A DNA stretch of 64,000 bases, from assembly GCA_963801195.1 (NCBI GenBank), contig CAWDDX010000003.1:1302001-1366000 (forward strand). The letters run 5' to 3'. Position 1 is the stretch's first letter. Each line of letters opens with the position of its first letter. A model generated the notes under the pieces. That model was not told the origin of the DNA. It saw only the letters and a list, made by a program, of their open reading frames with translations, and did not search any database. The stretch comes from SZUA-36 sp963801195. GTDB lineage: Bacteria; Pseudomonadota; Gammaproteobacteria; Xanthomonadales; SZUA-36. Both the position numbers and the translations under genes were made by a program. Shown in pieces: positions 18,769-28,074 of this stretch.

Positions 18769-19206
18769 ATGAACTGGTGCTGGTACTCACTGGAGGAAAT
18801 GCCGCCGCTTTTAATGTACGACCTGCTCGCCCTCAGAGAGTCGATATTCGTGGTGGAACAGGCGTGCATTTACCACGAACTTGATGGACTGGACAAAATT
18901 GCAGAGCATCTCGTGGGGTCCCTCAATGGAGCAGTGCTTGCATGCCTGCGGGTATTGCCGCCAGGGGCGATGGGCATCCGCGCCAGGATCGGCCGGGTTG
19001 CGGTATCTCCCGATTGGCGGAAGCGGGGGATTGCCAGGCTGATGGTCCGGGATGCAATTGACAGGATACGTCGTAACGACCCGCTCAGCGGCATACGGCT
19101 GGACGCCCAGAGCTATCTGAAAGGTTTTTACCAGTCTCTCGACTTCGAGGTTTGCGGGGATGAGTTTCTCGAGGACGGCATTCCCCACGTGCCGATGCAG
19201 ATGTGA
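18769..19206 (+). CDS. GNAT-family N-acetyltransferase (ElaA-like)
   Basis: A 145-residue acetyl-CoA-dependent acyltransferase. The ElaA-like pattern is visible: LYDLLALRESIFVVEQ near the N-terminus, then the acetyl-CoA loop IGRVAVSPDWRKRGIARLM (about 80-98, Q/RxxGxG/A type) and the end FYQSLDFEVCGDEFLEDGIPH. The ATG at 18769 is preferred because anything upstream in frame lies in the repeat. The substrate is unknown. The promoter may come from the repeat. Confidence 0.85.
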   Translation: MNWCWYSLEEMPPLLMYDLLALRESIFVVEQACIYHELDGLDKIAEHLVGSLNGAVLACLRVLPPGAMGIRARIGRVAVSPDWRKRGIARLMVRDAIDRIRRNDPLSGIRLDAQSYLKGFYQSLDFEVCGDEFLEDGIPHVPMQM

Positions 19207-19231
19207 AAGGCCGACCGGTGAAATATGCGGG

Positions 19232-19792
19232 TTAAAACAATGAGAATGGCGACTTGGTTTCGCCGCTGTTGGCCTGGCCCTCACGTCTGCGGCGCATACG
19301 TGCATGTAACTGCTGACGGCGCTGTTCCAGCCAGTCGGCTCTTTGCAGTGGGGCGTTGTCCTCACGGTGGTTTGATTCGGTGGTGCGGAATACCAGGAAT
19401 TCCCTGTATGCCTGGATCTCGTGTTCAAGCGCCTTGCAGACGATTGCGATCATGATCGCATCATCGAGATAGCCGAGCCCGGGCGTATCATCCGGTATCA
19501 GGTCCTGCGGTTCGGAGAAATAGGTCAATGCACAAAGCACGCGTTCGCGGTCGTCTTCAATCAGGCCCCAGCCCTCATCCACCGCCATACTGATCAGTGT
19601 GTCCAGCTGGCCCATCGGGTCACGGATAAAATCCATGGTGTCAGAGTCTTCTACCTTATCGAGCAATTTCCTTGCGTTTTCGACGATCTGCTGCTGCGAG
19701 ATATCCTTTGATTTTGTACGCGCCTTTTGCATAACGCCCCGGAAGAACTCCATGTCTGTCGAACTGAGCGCAAAACTGATATGAAAAGACAT
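19232..19792 (-). CDS. DUF1232 (YkvA-like) protein
   Basis: A 186-residue protein with the DUF1232 core ALTYFSEPQDLIPDDTPGLGYLDDAIMIAIV at about 88-118. This is the hydrophobic YkvA-type signature, flanked here by long helical arms. The C-terminus is basic (MRRRREGQ). Function is unknown. It has no signal peptide and ends convergently with the GNAT gene, 26 bases apart. Confidence 0.83.
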   Translation of the reverse strand: MSFHISFALSSTDMEFFRGVMQKARTKSKDISQQQIVENARKLLDKVEDSDTMDFIRDPMGQLDTLISMAVDEGWGLIEDDRERVLCALTYFSEPQDLIPDDTPGLGYLDDAIMIAIVCKALEHEIQAYREFLVFRTTESNHREDNAPLQRADWLEQRRQQLHARMRRRREGQANSGETKSPFSLF

Positions 19793-19921
19793 GTCCTGTT
19801 CCCTCGCCCCGTGTTAATAGTGATTAAATAGTGTAGTGTCGACCCTGTAACGTAGGTTCAGCGAGTACACTAGTCGCCAAACCCCGGCCGGTCAAACGCC
19901 AAATTGAATCCAGTGGAACAA

Positions 19922-20407
19922 CTACCGGAAACGTCCCGGTCTGCCGGGGAGGGGATACAGGTGCCCCTCGTATTCGAAGCGCATGGTGCCGTCGTCCGCG
20001 CTTCTGATCGACCCTTTCAGCTGATACGGCAGACTCATGATCCCACCTTCTTCCAAAGAATTGAGCAGCTTCCGATTTGCGTCGCTTTCAGGTGTTTCCA
20101 GCGACCATGATTCAACACCATTGGCGACGATATTGATGCCGACCGGGCCGTTATAGACAACGAGTTCGTCCTTGTTTTCATTGACGGTGAGACGAAAGTC
20201 GATGCTCAGGACATCCAGGTCGACCCCGTTGAGGTTTCGCAAGTTCAATTGCAGGGTAATGCTGTTGTCCCGGTGGCTCAATTCGGTGATGCGTATGACC
20301 GGCGATTCTCCGCGCACCAGCTTGGACCCACACGATGCGCAAAGTAAAGCCGTCAATAGCAACAGGACCAATCCAGCATACTTTTTACAACTAAATTTTC
20401 TGATCAT
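19922..20407 (-). CDS. LEA14-like (late embryogenesis abundant type 2) lipoprotein
   Basis: About 161 residues. A lipoprotein signal (LLTALLCASCGS, Cys at about 26) is followed by a single LEA14/WHy-like beta-sandwich (SPVIRITELSHRDNSITLQLNLRNLNGVDLDVLSIDFRLTVN), the usual alternating pattern of this domain. The role is probably envelope stability, but the family is poorly characterised. The ATG at 20407 is closest to the signal; a start at 20428 is also possible. The gene overlaps the end of the ABC transporter operon and may be its last cistron. Confidence 0.78.
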   Translation of the reverse strand: MIRKFSCKKYAGLVLLLLTALLCASCGSKLVRGESPVIRITELSHRDNSITLQLNLRNLNGVDLDVLSIDFRLTVNENKDELVVYNGPVGINIVANGVESWSLETPESDANRKLLNSLEEGGIMSLPYQLKGSIRSADDGTMRFEYEGHLYPLPGRPGRFR

Positions 20408-21407
20408 CGTTAGACTCCGTCCCGTCATATAGATGACATTTTACGCAATGCGGCCTCAAAGTGTTTTGGTTTTCGTATTGTTCATACTTCATGTCAGGTT
20501 CGACCCTCTCGCAGAGCGAAACTTTATCAGGACATAGACCAGCGAATACGCAGCTTGTCTTATTGTCTGCCGTTTTACGGCTGCGTTCCAGATTCCATTT
20601 ATCCGCCGTCCAATCCGCGGGGGTCCTGCCCCCGGCAAATGTCAGCAAGCTCCTGCTGTACGGGTGGCCAGGCCGGCTGAAAAACCTGTCAGCCGGCGCC
20701 TGCTCCAGTACCTGTCCCCGGTACATGACAGCAACGTCATCGGCAATCTGCCGGATGACCGCCAGGTCATGCGAAATGAACAGGAACGTGATGCCAAGGT
20801 CCTTTTGCAGTTTCTGTATCAGTTGCAGGATCTGCGCCTGTATGGACACGTCCAGCGAAGCAACCGCCTCGTCGGCTATCAGCAGTTCCGGGTCCGTAAC
20901 CAGCGCCCTGGCGATGGCGATGCGCTGCTGCTGCCCACTGGAAAACTGGTGCGGATAACGTTTCAGCGCGCTTTGATCAAGGCCGACGGTCTCCAGTATA
21001 CGCGCGGCTTTTTTACGCTGGCTGTCTGTGTAGCCGATGGCAAAATGCTGCAGCGGTTCCAGCAGCGTTTGCTCGACGGTGCGCCTGGGGCTCAAGGATG
21101 CCGACGGCTCCTGGAAAACCAGCTGAATGTGCTGACGGGCGGATTTCAGTTGCCGTGGATCCATGCGGCAGATGTCTTCGCCCCTGAACAGGATTTCACC
21201 CGAATCCGGTTCCAACAGCCGCACGATGGCGCGTGCGATACTGCTCTTTCCGGCACCCGATGCCCCGACCAGGCCGAGGGTCTTGCCCGCCATGATCTTC
21301 AGGCTGACACGATCGACAGCGACGTGCTCATGACGCTGAAAACTCAGTGATAAATCCCGGAGTTCGAGTAAAGGCAGTCCCTCAACTGGTGCGGGTATAT
21401 TCATCAC
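20391..21407 (-). CDS. Peptide ABC transporter ATP-binding protein (DppF/OppF type)
   Basis: A 338-residue cytoplasmic ATPase. Walker A is GASGAGKSS (about 53-61), the signature SSGQQQR, and Walker B LLIADEAVASLD. The C-terminal oligopeptide-transporter extension has the Cys-rich end typical of OppD/F relatives (CVFAGLCPDKVSLC, HCVKC), which in Opp/Dpp proteins can carry a [4Fe-4S] cluster. It overlaps the preceding gene by 4 bases (ATGA), the fifth gene of a tightly coupled operon. Confidence 0.93.
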   Translation of the reverse strand: MMNIPAPVEGLPLLELRDLSLSFQRHEHVAVDRVSLKIMAGKTLGLVGASGAGKSSIARAIVRLLEPDSGEILFRGEDICRMDPRQLKSARQHIQLVFQEPSASLSPRRTVEQTLLEPLQHFAIGYTDSQRKKAARILETVGLDQSALKRYPHQFSSGQQQRIAIARALVTDPELLIADEAVASLDVSIQAQILQLIQKLQKDLGITFLFISHDLAVIRQIADDVAVMYRGQVLEQAPADRFFSRPGHPYSRSLLTFAGGRTPADWTADKWNLERSRKTADNKTSCVFAGLCPDKVSLCERVEPDMKYEQYENQNTLRPHCVKCHLYDGTESNDDQKI

Positions 21408-22372
21408 AAGGGCCTGAAACAGGCTGCACCCCTGCCGTTTTCGTCATCGAGTACCGGAACGGACGTCCGGCAGCGTGCCTCGACCCTGGCGCACCTGGGT
21501 GCAAAGTGGCATCCGGGGGGCAAGTCCGTCGCTGCCGGTACCTGGCCGGGTATCGCACGGATGGTTGCCGGTCGCGTGGCGCCGAGCTGCGGAATACATG
21601 CGAGCAAGCCCGCGCTATAGGGATGCCGGGGATGGGAAAACAGGCTTTCGCAATCCGTCGTTTCAATGATGCGTCCGCAATACATCACCATAACATCACG
21701 GCAGTTTTGCCTGACCACGGCCAGGTCGTGGCTGATATACAGGATCGCCGTGCTGTTAAGGGTCTGCAGGCGTGCGAGTTGCTGCAGTATCAGCGCGCGG
21801 CTGCTGCTGTCCAGTGCCGTGGTCGGTTCATCGGCGATGATAACGGCGGGTTTGCACACCGTCGCCATGGCAATCATGGCCAGTTGGCGCATGCCGCCGG
21901 ACAATTGGTGCGGGTAGGCCGCAGCAATGTCTTCAGCCTGGCTGAAACCAACGCTTTCAAGCGCCTCGAGCAAGATTTGACGAACCTGTTGTTTACTGCC
22001 GCCGAAGTGCCGCCGGTATACCGCGCCGATCTGTTGCCCCATGGTGAACACGGGATCGAGCGCCGTGGCAGGTTGTTGAAAAATCATTGCAATATCGCGG
22101 CCCAGCACCGTACGTCTTTGTCGGGGACTCCGTGTGTAAATATCCCTTCCGTTAACCTCGATGCCGTCGCAGCTCAGGTTGATTCCGGGCACCGGCAGTT
22201 GTCCCATAATGGCTCTTGCCGTCATGGTTTTGCCACAACCGGATTCTCCGACCAGTCCCGTGACGTCGCCCGCGTTGATACTGAAGCTGATCCGGTCCAC
22301 CACCGGTACAGGCCCGGACCTGGTCTCGAGCCAGACGCTGAGGTTTTTGACATTGAGGGCCGCGGTGGTCAA
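21404..22372 (-). CDS. Peptide ABC transporter ATP-binding protein (DppD/OppD type)
   Basis: A 322-residue ATPase that pairs with the downstream DppF-like subunit. Walker A is GESGCGKTM, the signature LSGGMRQL, and Walker B VIIADEPTTALD. The C-terminal extension carries the four-cysteine set of the Opp/Dpp family (Cys in LACIPQLG, HFAPRCARVEARC). It overlaps its neighbours on both sides by 4 bases, so translation is coupled and the subunit ratio fixed. Confidence 0.94.
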   Translation of the reverse strand: MTTAALNVKNLSVWLETRSGPVPVVDRISFSINAGDVTGLVGESGCGKTMTARAIMGQLPVPGINLSCDGIEVNGRDIYTRSPRQRRTVLGRDIAMIFQQPATALDPVFTMGQQIGAVYRRHFGGSKQQVRQILLEALESVGFSQAEDIAAAYPHQLSGGMRQLAMIAMATVCKPAVIIADEPTTALDSSSRALILQQLARLQTLNSTAILYISHDLAVVRQNCRDVMVMYCGRIIETTDCESLFSHPRHPYSAGLLACIPQLGATRPATIRAIPGQVPAATDLPPGCHFAPRCARVEARCRTSVPVLDDENGRGAACFRPL

Positions 22373-23208
22373 TTGAGCACCCTGCGCATGTCCAGCGCGT
22401 CCTGCAACGCGTCGGCCAACAGGTTGAAGCCCATCAACAACAGGAACAATGAACTGCCGGCGGCAATAAAGTTTCCAAAATGACCGGCCAGGACCTCCTG
22501 TGAACTCTCCGCCAGCATCAGTCCCCAGCTAACCCCGTCCTGTATACCCAGTCCGAGAAAACTCAATATGACCTCGGTGTTGATGGCGGCGACGAATACG
22601 ATGGTGCTCTGAACGAGGAGAAGGTGAACGGTGTTCGGCAATACATGCCGGAACACGGTTTTAAGACCGGGCAGACCGATCGCCCGCGCTGCGGCGATGA
22701 ACTCCCTCTGTTTTATCCGCATGACTTCACCGCGGACGATACGGGCGGTGGTTGTCCAAAACGTGATGATCATGGCCAGGTGCATGGCCCATGGGTTTCC
22801 CTGCAGCGCGAAGGCGACGGCCGCGGCAAAAAGATAAAACGGGATCGAGTCCAGCACGCCCTTGACCCAGAGGATAAGTTCATCTATCCAGCCATGGCTG
22901 TACCAGCCGGCCAGGCCACCGAGCACGGCGCCCAGCACGGTGGAACACAACGTCACCAGCAGGCCCACCTCGAAAGCGGTAGCGGTACCGAACAGGGTAC
23001 GATTCAGGATATCCTGGCCGAGCAGGTTGGTGCCAAACCAGTGCGCGGCACTACTGCTTTCATATTGCTCGCCGGTGACCTCCGACCAGCCCTGGCCAAG
23101 CAGGCCGGTCCAGACACATATGGCCAGCAAAAAGAAAATCGTCACCACGATGAGGCCGCCCATGCCGTAGGGGTCGAATTTCAGTCGCTGCCAGGTGGTC
23201 CGCATCAC
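22369..23208 (-). CDS. Peptide ABC transporter permease (DppC/SapC type)
   Basis: A 279-residue inner-membrane permease with the DppC-type N-terminal helix, large periplasmic loop and four to five more helices. The EAA loop contacting the ATPases is visible around AARAIGLPGLKTVFRHVLPNT (about 180-200). It follows the DppB-like gene with a 4-base overlap. Confidence 0.93.
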   Translation of the reverse strand: MMRTTWQRLKFDPYGMGGLIVVTIFFLLAICVWTGLLGQGWSEVTGEQYESSSAAHWFGTNLLGQDILNRTLFGTATAFEVGLLVTLCSTVLGAVLGGLAGWYSHGWIDELILWVKGVLDSIPFYLFAAAVAFALQGNPWAMHLAMIITFWTTTARIVRGEVMRIKQREFIAAARAIGLPGLKTVFRHVLPNTVHLLLVQSTIVFVAAINTEVILSFLGLGIQDGVSWGLMLAESSQEVLAGHFGNFIAAGSSLFLLLMGFNLLADALQDALDMRRVLN

Positions 23209-24155
23209 GTTTTTGCAACCCTTGGATCGACCAGGCCGTAAAGAATGTCATTGATCGTCAGCGCCGCGACAAACAATACGCCGGTCAGACCGACCACCGC
23301 TTTGAGTATGGGCTGGTCGCCGCTGGTAATCGCGTTAAAGGTGACCAGGCCGACGCCGGGGATGCCGAAATAACTTTCCAGCAGCAGGCTTCCGGATATC
23401 AGGACAAAAGGCACCGAGAACATGAAACGCGTCAGCACCGGGATCAGGCTGTTCTTCAGTACGTGTTTGAACAGCAGTTCTGTAGGGCCTGCACCATAGG
23501 CCCGCAGGGTACGAATGTGGTCCCGTTCGATCTCATCCGCCATGACGGCCCGGTAAAAGCGCGTGTTGTAGCCCAAAGTTACGAGAACCAGCGCCAGGGT
23601 GGGTACGGTCACGTAGTACATATAGGAGCCGGCGTCATGCACCTGCCAACCGCGCACCGGGAATAAATTAACACCGTACGGTGTACATAACAGCACCTGC
23701 AAGCCGATGATAATGACCAGGAAGCTGATACTCATGCCGACCACCGAGGCGCCCATGACCAGCTTATCCAGCCACCTGCCGCGGTACCAGGCAGCCATCA
23801 GCCCCAGCGCCAGTCCCAGCAGGTTGCCCAGTATGAAGCCGGGCACAACGAGCGCGATCGAGACCGGCAGGGTACGGATCAAAATTACCGATACGGGCTC
23901 GCCGGTGGAGTCCGACAGGCCCAGGTCGAGCGTGACGAGCTGCCGGACGTAATCGCCATAACGCAGCAGGAAAGGCCGGTCATATCCCAGCGCGTGTCTG
24001 ACTTCGGTGATTTGTTCCGCGGTGGGGTTCTTGCCAACGAGTTCATAGGTCTTGTCGGGACCAAAATAAACCATCAGCAGAAAACTGATAAACGTGACGC
24101 CCAGTACCAGTGGAATACCGTACAGCAACCTGCGGGTAAGGTAGCGGCCATTCAT
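23205..24155 (-). CDS. Peptide ABC transporter permease (DppB/SapB type)
   Basis: A 316-residue inner-membrane permease. It starts MNGRYLTRRLLYGIPLVLGVTFISFLL, the classic DppB opening, and has the EAA loop TLRAYGAGPTELLFKHVLKNSLIPVLT. Six membrane helices are predicted. It forms the channel with the DppC-like protein and overlaps the substrate-binding-protein gene by 4 bases. Confidence 0.93.
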   Translation of the reverse strand: MNGRYLTRRLLYGIPLVLGVTFISFLLMVYFGPDKTYELVGKNPTAEQITEVRHALGYDRPFLLRYGDYVRQLVTLDLGLSDSTGEPVSVILIRTLPVSIALVVPGFILGNLLGLALGLMAAWYRGRWLDKLVMGASVVGMSISFLVIIIGLQVLLCTPYGVNLFPVRGWQVHDAGSYMYYVTVPTLALVLVTLGYNTRFYRAVMADEIERDHIRTLRAYGAGPTELLFKHVLKNSLIPVLTRFMFSVPFVLISGSLLLESYFGIPGVGLVTFNAITSGDQPILKAVVGLTGVLFVAALTINDILYGLVDPRVAKT

Positions 24156-25954
24156 CGCGTCGCGCTTGCCGGCTCCGCGAGGTCAACGAAACGTAAAAAG
24201 TAACCGCCCAGAAAGGAACGGTCAGGTTTCATGATGAATTTTTTATCCCACAGGAACAGCAGGGTTCTCGAGATACCGGTGATGCCGACGCAATCATCCA
24301 TCAGCAATTGATTCATTTCACGGTAGATGGCCGTCCGCTCGGGCGATTCGCTCATGGTCGCGCTGATTTCATACAGGCGGTCATATGCCGGATTACTATA
24401 AGAGGCCGAGTTTGAACCCGGCGCGGCATTGGGCCCGTAATAGAGTTGCATGAGGTTCTCGGTATCCGGGTAGTCCATCGTCCAGCTGCTGTTGATCAGG
24501 CTCACCTTGCCCTGTGAATAAGCCCGCTGGTAATCACCGTAGGTGGCAAATATCAGTGGACGTATCTTGTCCGCGGGGTAGCCGGCCATCATCATGAAAT
24601 TCCTGAACTGTTCGAAGGACTGGCGTTCGGTCACACCGTTTGGAAACCCGTAGTCGAGCGTCGGCAAGGTGTCTTCGTTCCAGCCGTTCTCGCGCAAAAG
24701 TTCTTTAGCCCCTTCAAGGTCATGGGTGATGTAGGACATATCGCCATGCGGGTCATATTCGGGTACCGAGGGCGGGATGATCCCGGGGAAGACCCGGCCG
24801 ATATCGTAAAAGAAAATTTCGTTGGTTTTCTTCCAGTCGAATGCTTTTACCATGGCGCAACGCAGGGCGTGATTGCGGCGGTTCCGTTCGGGATCGGGGT
24901 TATAACCGAGTTGTTCGTCGGCCATGTTGAAATTGGTATAGATAAAGCCCGATTCCGGTGATGCTTCGAAAGCCCATGATTGCGCGTATTCGGGTTTGAG
25001 GGTGGGTGGTGAGCGTTGGCTCAGAATGCTGTCGAACTGGCTGACGGGAACCTTTATGAAATTCAATTCACCCGATGCGAAAGCATTCCACCGGGCGGCC
25101 CCCTCGGTAACGAATTCAAATTCGAGCCGATCGATAAACGGCGGTATCCTGCCTTGCAGCTTTTGCAGGTCCGGATTAACTTCCCTGGCGGGGTCAAAGC
25201 CCTCTGCGGCAAGATCGAAAGGTTCCTGACGGAAGGCTGAGTTTTTGATCAGCACCGCACGCACGCCATCGCGGGAGCGCAATGTGAAAGGACCTGAGCC
25301 CACCGGGTGACTGGATAACATTTGCCCGTATTTTTCAACCGCCTCCCGCGGCACGATCGCGGCATAACCCTGTGTCAGCGTATGCACCAATTGCGGAAAC
25401 GGCCGCGTCAGCCTGATCTGGATCGTGTAATCATCCAGCGCGCGTAAACCTTCAACTTCAGCATCGTAATCCGAACCGTCCGTTTTCCAGCGATCCAGGC
25501 CCTCGATCCGCCCCTGCCATAGCCAAGCGCCCTGGGCGCGGGTATCCGGGTCAAAATGCCGCTTGATGGAATAGACGAAGTCCCGGGCTTTGACTTCCCG
25601 CCCGGTTGCGTTCTCAAAGGCCGGGTCGTCATTGAAATACACGCCCTGCTTGATTCGAATGGTCAGCGTTAACCCGTCATCCGAGATTTCAGGCATTGCC
25701 GCTGCCAGGTTGGGTTGCAACTGGTATGGACGGGCAAGGTACTTGTAACGGTAGAGTGTGTCGTAAAGGTTGACCACGATGAAGTTGGCGTAAATGGATG
25801 CCGCCTGGGCAGGGTCGAGCGAACCAGGCGCCCCATCCATGGCGTGCTTGTATATTTTTACCCTGGAAATGCTACTGTCACTGTCCGGGGCCTGTCCGCA
25901 ACCACCCAGCATCAATAGTACCAGCAGGATTATGATTTTAAGTTTTGTCAGCAT
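24152..25954 (-). CDS. Peptide ABC transporter substrate-binding lipoprotein (family 5)
   Basis: About 600 residues. A lipoprotein signal (MLTKLKIIILLVLLMLGGC, lipobox LGGC) is followed by a family 5 extracellular solute-binding domain: AMDGAPGSLDPAQAASIY opening, LTIRIKQGVYFNDDPAFEN, and GSGPFTLRSRDGVRAVLIKN. It is longer than DppA (about 535). The ATG at 25954 is taken because it directly precedes the lipoprotein signal; upstream frame is unconvincing. It is the first gene of the operon. The ligand is unknown; long peptides or peptide-like compounds are possible. Confidence 0.92.
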   Translation of the reverse strand: MLTKLKIIILLVLLMLGGCGQAPDSDSSISRVKIYKHAMDGAPGSLDPAQAASIYANFIVVNLYDTLYRYKYLARPYQLQPNLAAAMPEISDDGLTLTIRIKQGVYFNDDPAFENATGREVKARDFVYSIKRHFDPDTRAQGAWLWQGRIEGLDRWKTDGSDYDAEVEGLRALDDYTIQIRLTRPFPQLVHTLTQGYAAIVPREAVEKYGQMLSSHPVGSGPFTLRSRDGVRAVLIKNSAFRQEPFDLAAEGFDPAREVNPDLQKLQGRIPPFIDRLEFEFVTEGAARWNAFASGELNFIKVPVSQFDSILSQRSPPTLKPEYAQSWAFEASPESGFIYTNFNMADEQLGYNPDPERNRRNHALRCAMVKAFDWKKTNEIFFYDIGRVFPGIIPPSVPEYDPHGDMSYITHDLEGAKELLRENGWNEDTLPTLDYGFPNGVTERQSFEQFRNFMMMAGYPADKIRPLIFATYGDYQRAYSQGKVSLINSSWTMDYPDTENLMQLYYGPNAAPGSNSASYSNPAYDRLYEISATMSESPERTAIYREMNQLLMDDCVGITGISRTLLFLWDKKFIMKPDRSFLGGYFLRFVDLAEPASATR

Positions 25955-26177
25955 TCTGCCCTGTGGACAACTTTTGTTGGTGTCTGTCGTAGATTGCAGC
26001 TTATCCCAGCGAGGCCCTGTGCGCCAACCAGGGCCTGTTAACACGATGCGAAAATCCATCGACCGCGGTCGTTTTTTTGCAGGACAAGGCGCATAGAGCC
26101 TAATTACCGGTACTTTCAGAGTCTACCTGTGGCTGCAAATGCAAGGCGGGGCCCGCAGGAAATGGCGTGTCCTTTCT

Positions 26178-26456
26178 AACCCGTATATTGCACCAGTCGG
26201 TATCGGGCCTCACCGTATCTAATTGAATCGATTGACTTAAATAGAATTTTTGTTGATGAATCCCAGGGTACACTTTGTACCCGGCCCGGTGTCTACTCCC
26301 GGTCCTGGCTAGTTCAGGCACGCCTGGACTCGAGCTTCCCTCGGACCATAGCTATGGCTATGATCCTCACTCCAGCCCTGCACCCAACCGCACCTGACCG
26401 TTGAGTACCTCCTTCCGTTGCGCCAGTCTCCGGGATACGGGTGCAACATGCGGGCC
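26178..26456 (+). repeat. Family A repeat, copy 3 (divergent, 279 bp)
   Basis: The left end is AACCCGTATATTGCACCAG and the right end matches the reverse complement at most positions. The interior keeps the order of the core (CCCGGTCCTGGCTAG..., TCCAGCCCTGCACCCAACC...) but with many changes and about 60 bases missing relative to copies 2 and 4. It is therefore an older copy. It lies between the ABC operon promoter region and a family B repeat. Confidence 0.75.
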
Positions 26457-26518
26457 AGGCGCCACCAGGGCACCAACACGAAACACGGGCGGTTGTCGCG
26501 AGAGCGGTTTAAAACGAC

Positions 26519-26687
26519 CTAGGAGCCTGTCGGAGTTAACATGATCTACTGCGGAAAAACCGAGTTTGGCCAGATTTTCCGCTCTTTCTCGTTAAATAGC
26601 GGTGCTATATTCTCCTCAAAAGATCGAAAAATCTGACTCAAATCGGCTCTCCCTCGCTACGATCGGTCAAATCCGACAGGCTCCTAG
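26519..26687. repeat. Family B repeat, copy 1 (169 bp, CTAG-bounded)
   Basis: Bounded by CTAGGAGCCTGTCGGAGTT on the left and AAATCCGACAGGCTCCTAG on the right, an inverted repeat with 17 of 19 matches. The interior is about 80 percent identical by eye to 31912-32078. No coding capacity. The right-hand CTAG contains the stop codon of mlaA (read on the minus strand as TAG). Confidence 0.85.
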
Positions 26688-27445
26688 CGGTTGTCTTCTT
26701 TTACCGGTTCCCCTTCTTGCGGGTAATCTTCGAGATAGAGGTCATAATCCGTCGTCGGCGGGTCACCGTCATAAATCTGGTACTGACGGCTTTGCAGCCA
26801 TACGTCGCGAAGCAGCAAATAAGGGTCATAGGCCTGCTCAAGCTCCGCATCCTGGTCCAGGTACCTGGCCCTGATATCGATGCCGCGGACCGCCCACAAA
26901 CCCCAACGGTTGCTGCCATGGAAAACCTGGCCCACCGGACTGTAAAAACTGTCCACCACCAGGCCTGTGCCATCGCGGAAAGTGGATGGCCCGACAAACG
27001 GAAACATCAGGTACCTGCTGTTGTCGTAGCCCCACTTTGCCAGCGTCTGGCCGAGGTCTTCATTGTAATAGGGTATGCCCATTTGGGTCGCTATATCGAA
27101 AAAACCAAACAGGCCGAAAGTTGAATTGGCCAGAAAACGGCCAATGGTGGCGAGGCTTTGTTTGAACTTGCCTTGCAACACCTGGTTGACATAGGTCACA
27201 GGTGCGTCCAGGTTCCTGAAGAAATTCCCGACCCCGCGCTGCATCGGATCAGGCAAGACCTTGTCGTAGGCTACGGCGACCGGTCTGACCACCTTGTCCA
27301 TACCCTGGTTGAATGCGTAGACCTTGCGGTTATAAGCTTCCCACGGATCATTTTCCGGATCGGTCAGTCGGTTTTGCGTACTCGCACAGCCCGTCAGCAG
27401 CAGGCTGAGCAAAACGATACCGGCAAGGTGACGTGAGATTTTCAT
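26684..27445 (-). CDS. mlaA: MlaA outer-membrane lipoprotein (VacJ)
   Basis: A 253-residue outer-membrane lipoprotein that removes mislocalised phospholipids from the outer leaflet and passes them to MlaC. Lipobox LTGC (Cys about 20). The VacJ core is visible: DPWEAYNRKVYAFNQGMDKVVRPVAVAY, FFRNLDAP, FLANSTFGLFGFFDIA and FPFVGPSTFRDG. It lies 11 bases after mlaC and is the last gene of the mla operon. Its TAG stop is formed by the edge of a family B repeat, so the original C-terminus may have been changed by the insertion. Confidence 0.95.
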   Translation of the reverse strand: MKISRHLAGIVLLSLLLTGCASTQNRLTDPENDPWEAYNRKVYAFNQGMDKVVRPVAVAYDKVLPDPMQRGVGNFFRNLDAPVTYVNQVLQGKFKQSLATIGRFLANSTFGLFGFFDIATQMGIPYYNEDLGQTLAKWGYDNSRYLMFPFVGPSTFRDGTGLVVDSFYSPVGQVFHGSNRWGLWAVRGIDIRARYLDQDAELEQAYDPYLLLRDVWLQSRQYQIYDGDPPTTDYDLYLEDYPQEGEPVKEDNR

Positions 27446-27456
27446 ATACCGGTGTC

Positions 27457-28074
27457 CTACTCGGCCAGTTGCAACTGGCCGGAATTGAGACGCTCAATGA
27501 CGCTGTCAATACCATTGGCCTGGACTTCGGGCATGATCTGGTTGCGGTAGGTGGTGACATAGGAAATGCCCTCCACGATCACGTCAAAAGCTTTCCAGCC
27601 TTCTTTTGTTTTGTGAAAGGCATAATCTATCGGGGCTTCGCCGCCATCCGGCAGACCTATTCGTGTTCTCACGCGTGTGAGTTTATCATCCAGATCCCCT
27701 CGTTGCGGCAGCACCTGGAGTTTGATCTTGCTGTTGAAATTCAGCATCCCCTTGGCGTAGCGATTAATCAGCAGGTTACTCATACAGGTGGCAAATTCAT
27801 CGATTTTTGCCTCATCTATACCCCGGCCTGCCCGGCCCAGTATAAGCCGCGCGGAATAGTTAACATCCAGTACGGGAATCAATTCCCGGTGGATCAGGTC
27901 TATCAATTGCTGCGGGTCGGCGTTGTAAGCCTCCAGGTTTTCAGTCAATGCGGCAAAAAGCTGACCGGCGGTATCCTCGACCAGTGAAACCGGGTCGCCG
28001 GCCCTGGCCTGGGCTGACAAATTACCACTGAATACAGACGCCAGTATCAAAAGTAGCAGTATCCGGAGCCTCAC
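27457..28074 (-). CDS. mlaC: MlaC periplasmic phospholipid-binding protein
   Basis: A 205-residue periplasmic shuttle (Ttg2 family) with a signal peptide cleaved near GNLSAQA. It shows the MlaC pattern DLIHRELIPVLDVNYSARLILGR, then the C-terminal WKAFDVIVEGISYVTTYRNQI motif. It carries phospholipid between MlaA and the MlaFEDB complex. The start overlaps the mlaD stop by 4 bases. Confidence 0.95.
   Translation of the reverse strand: MRLRILLLLILASVFSGNLSAQARAGDPVSLVEDTAGQLFAALTENLEAYNADPQQLIDLIHRELIPVLDVNYSARLILGRAGRGIDEAKIDEFATCMSNLLINRYAKGMLNFNSKIKLQVLPQRGDLDDKLTRVRTRIGLPDGGEAPIDYAFHKTKEGWKAFDVIVEGISYVTTYRNQIMPEVQANGIDSVIERLNSGQLQLAE

Noticed and set aside
18227..18772. Plus-strand frame covering family A copy 2
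   Set aside because: Similar frames recur in copy 4 on both strands, so they follow the repeat rather than a gene.
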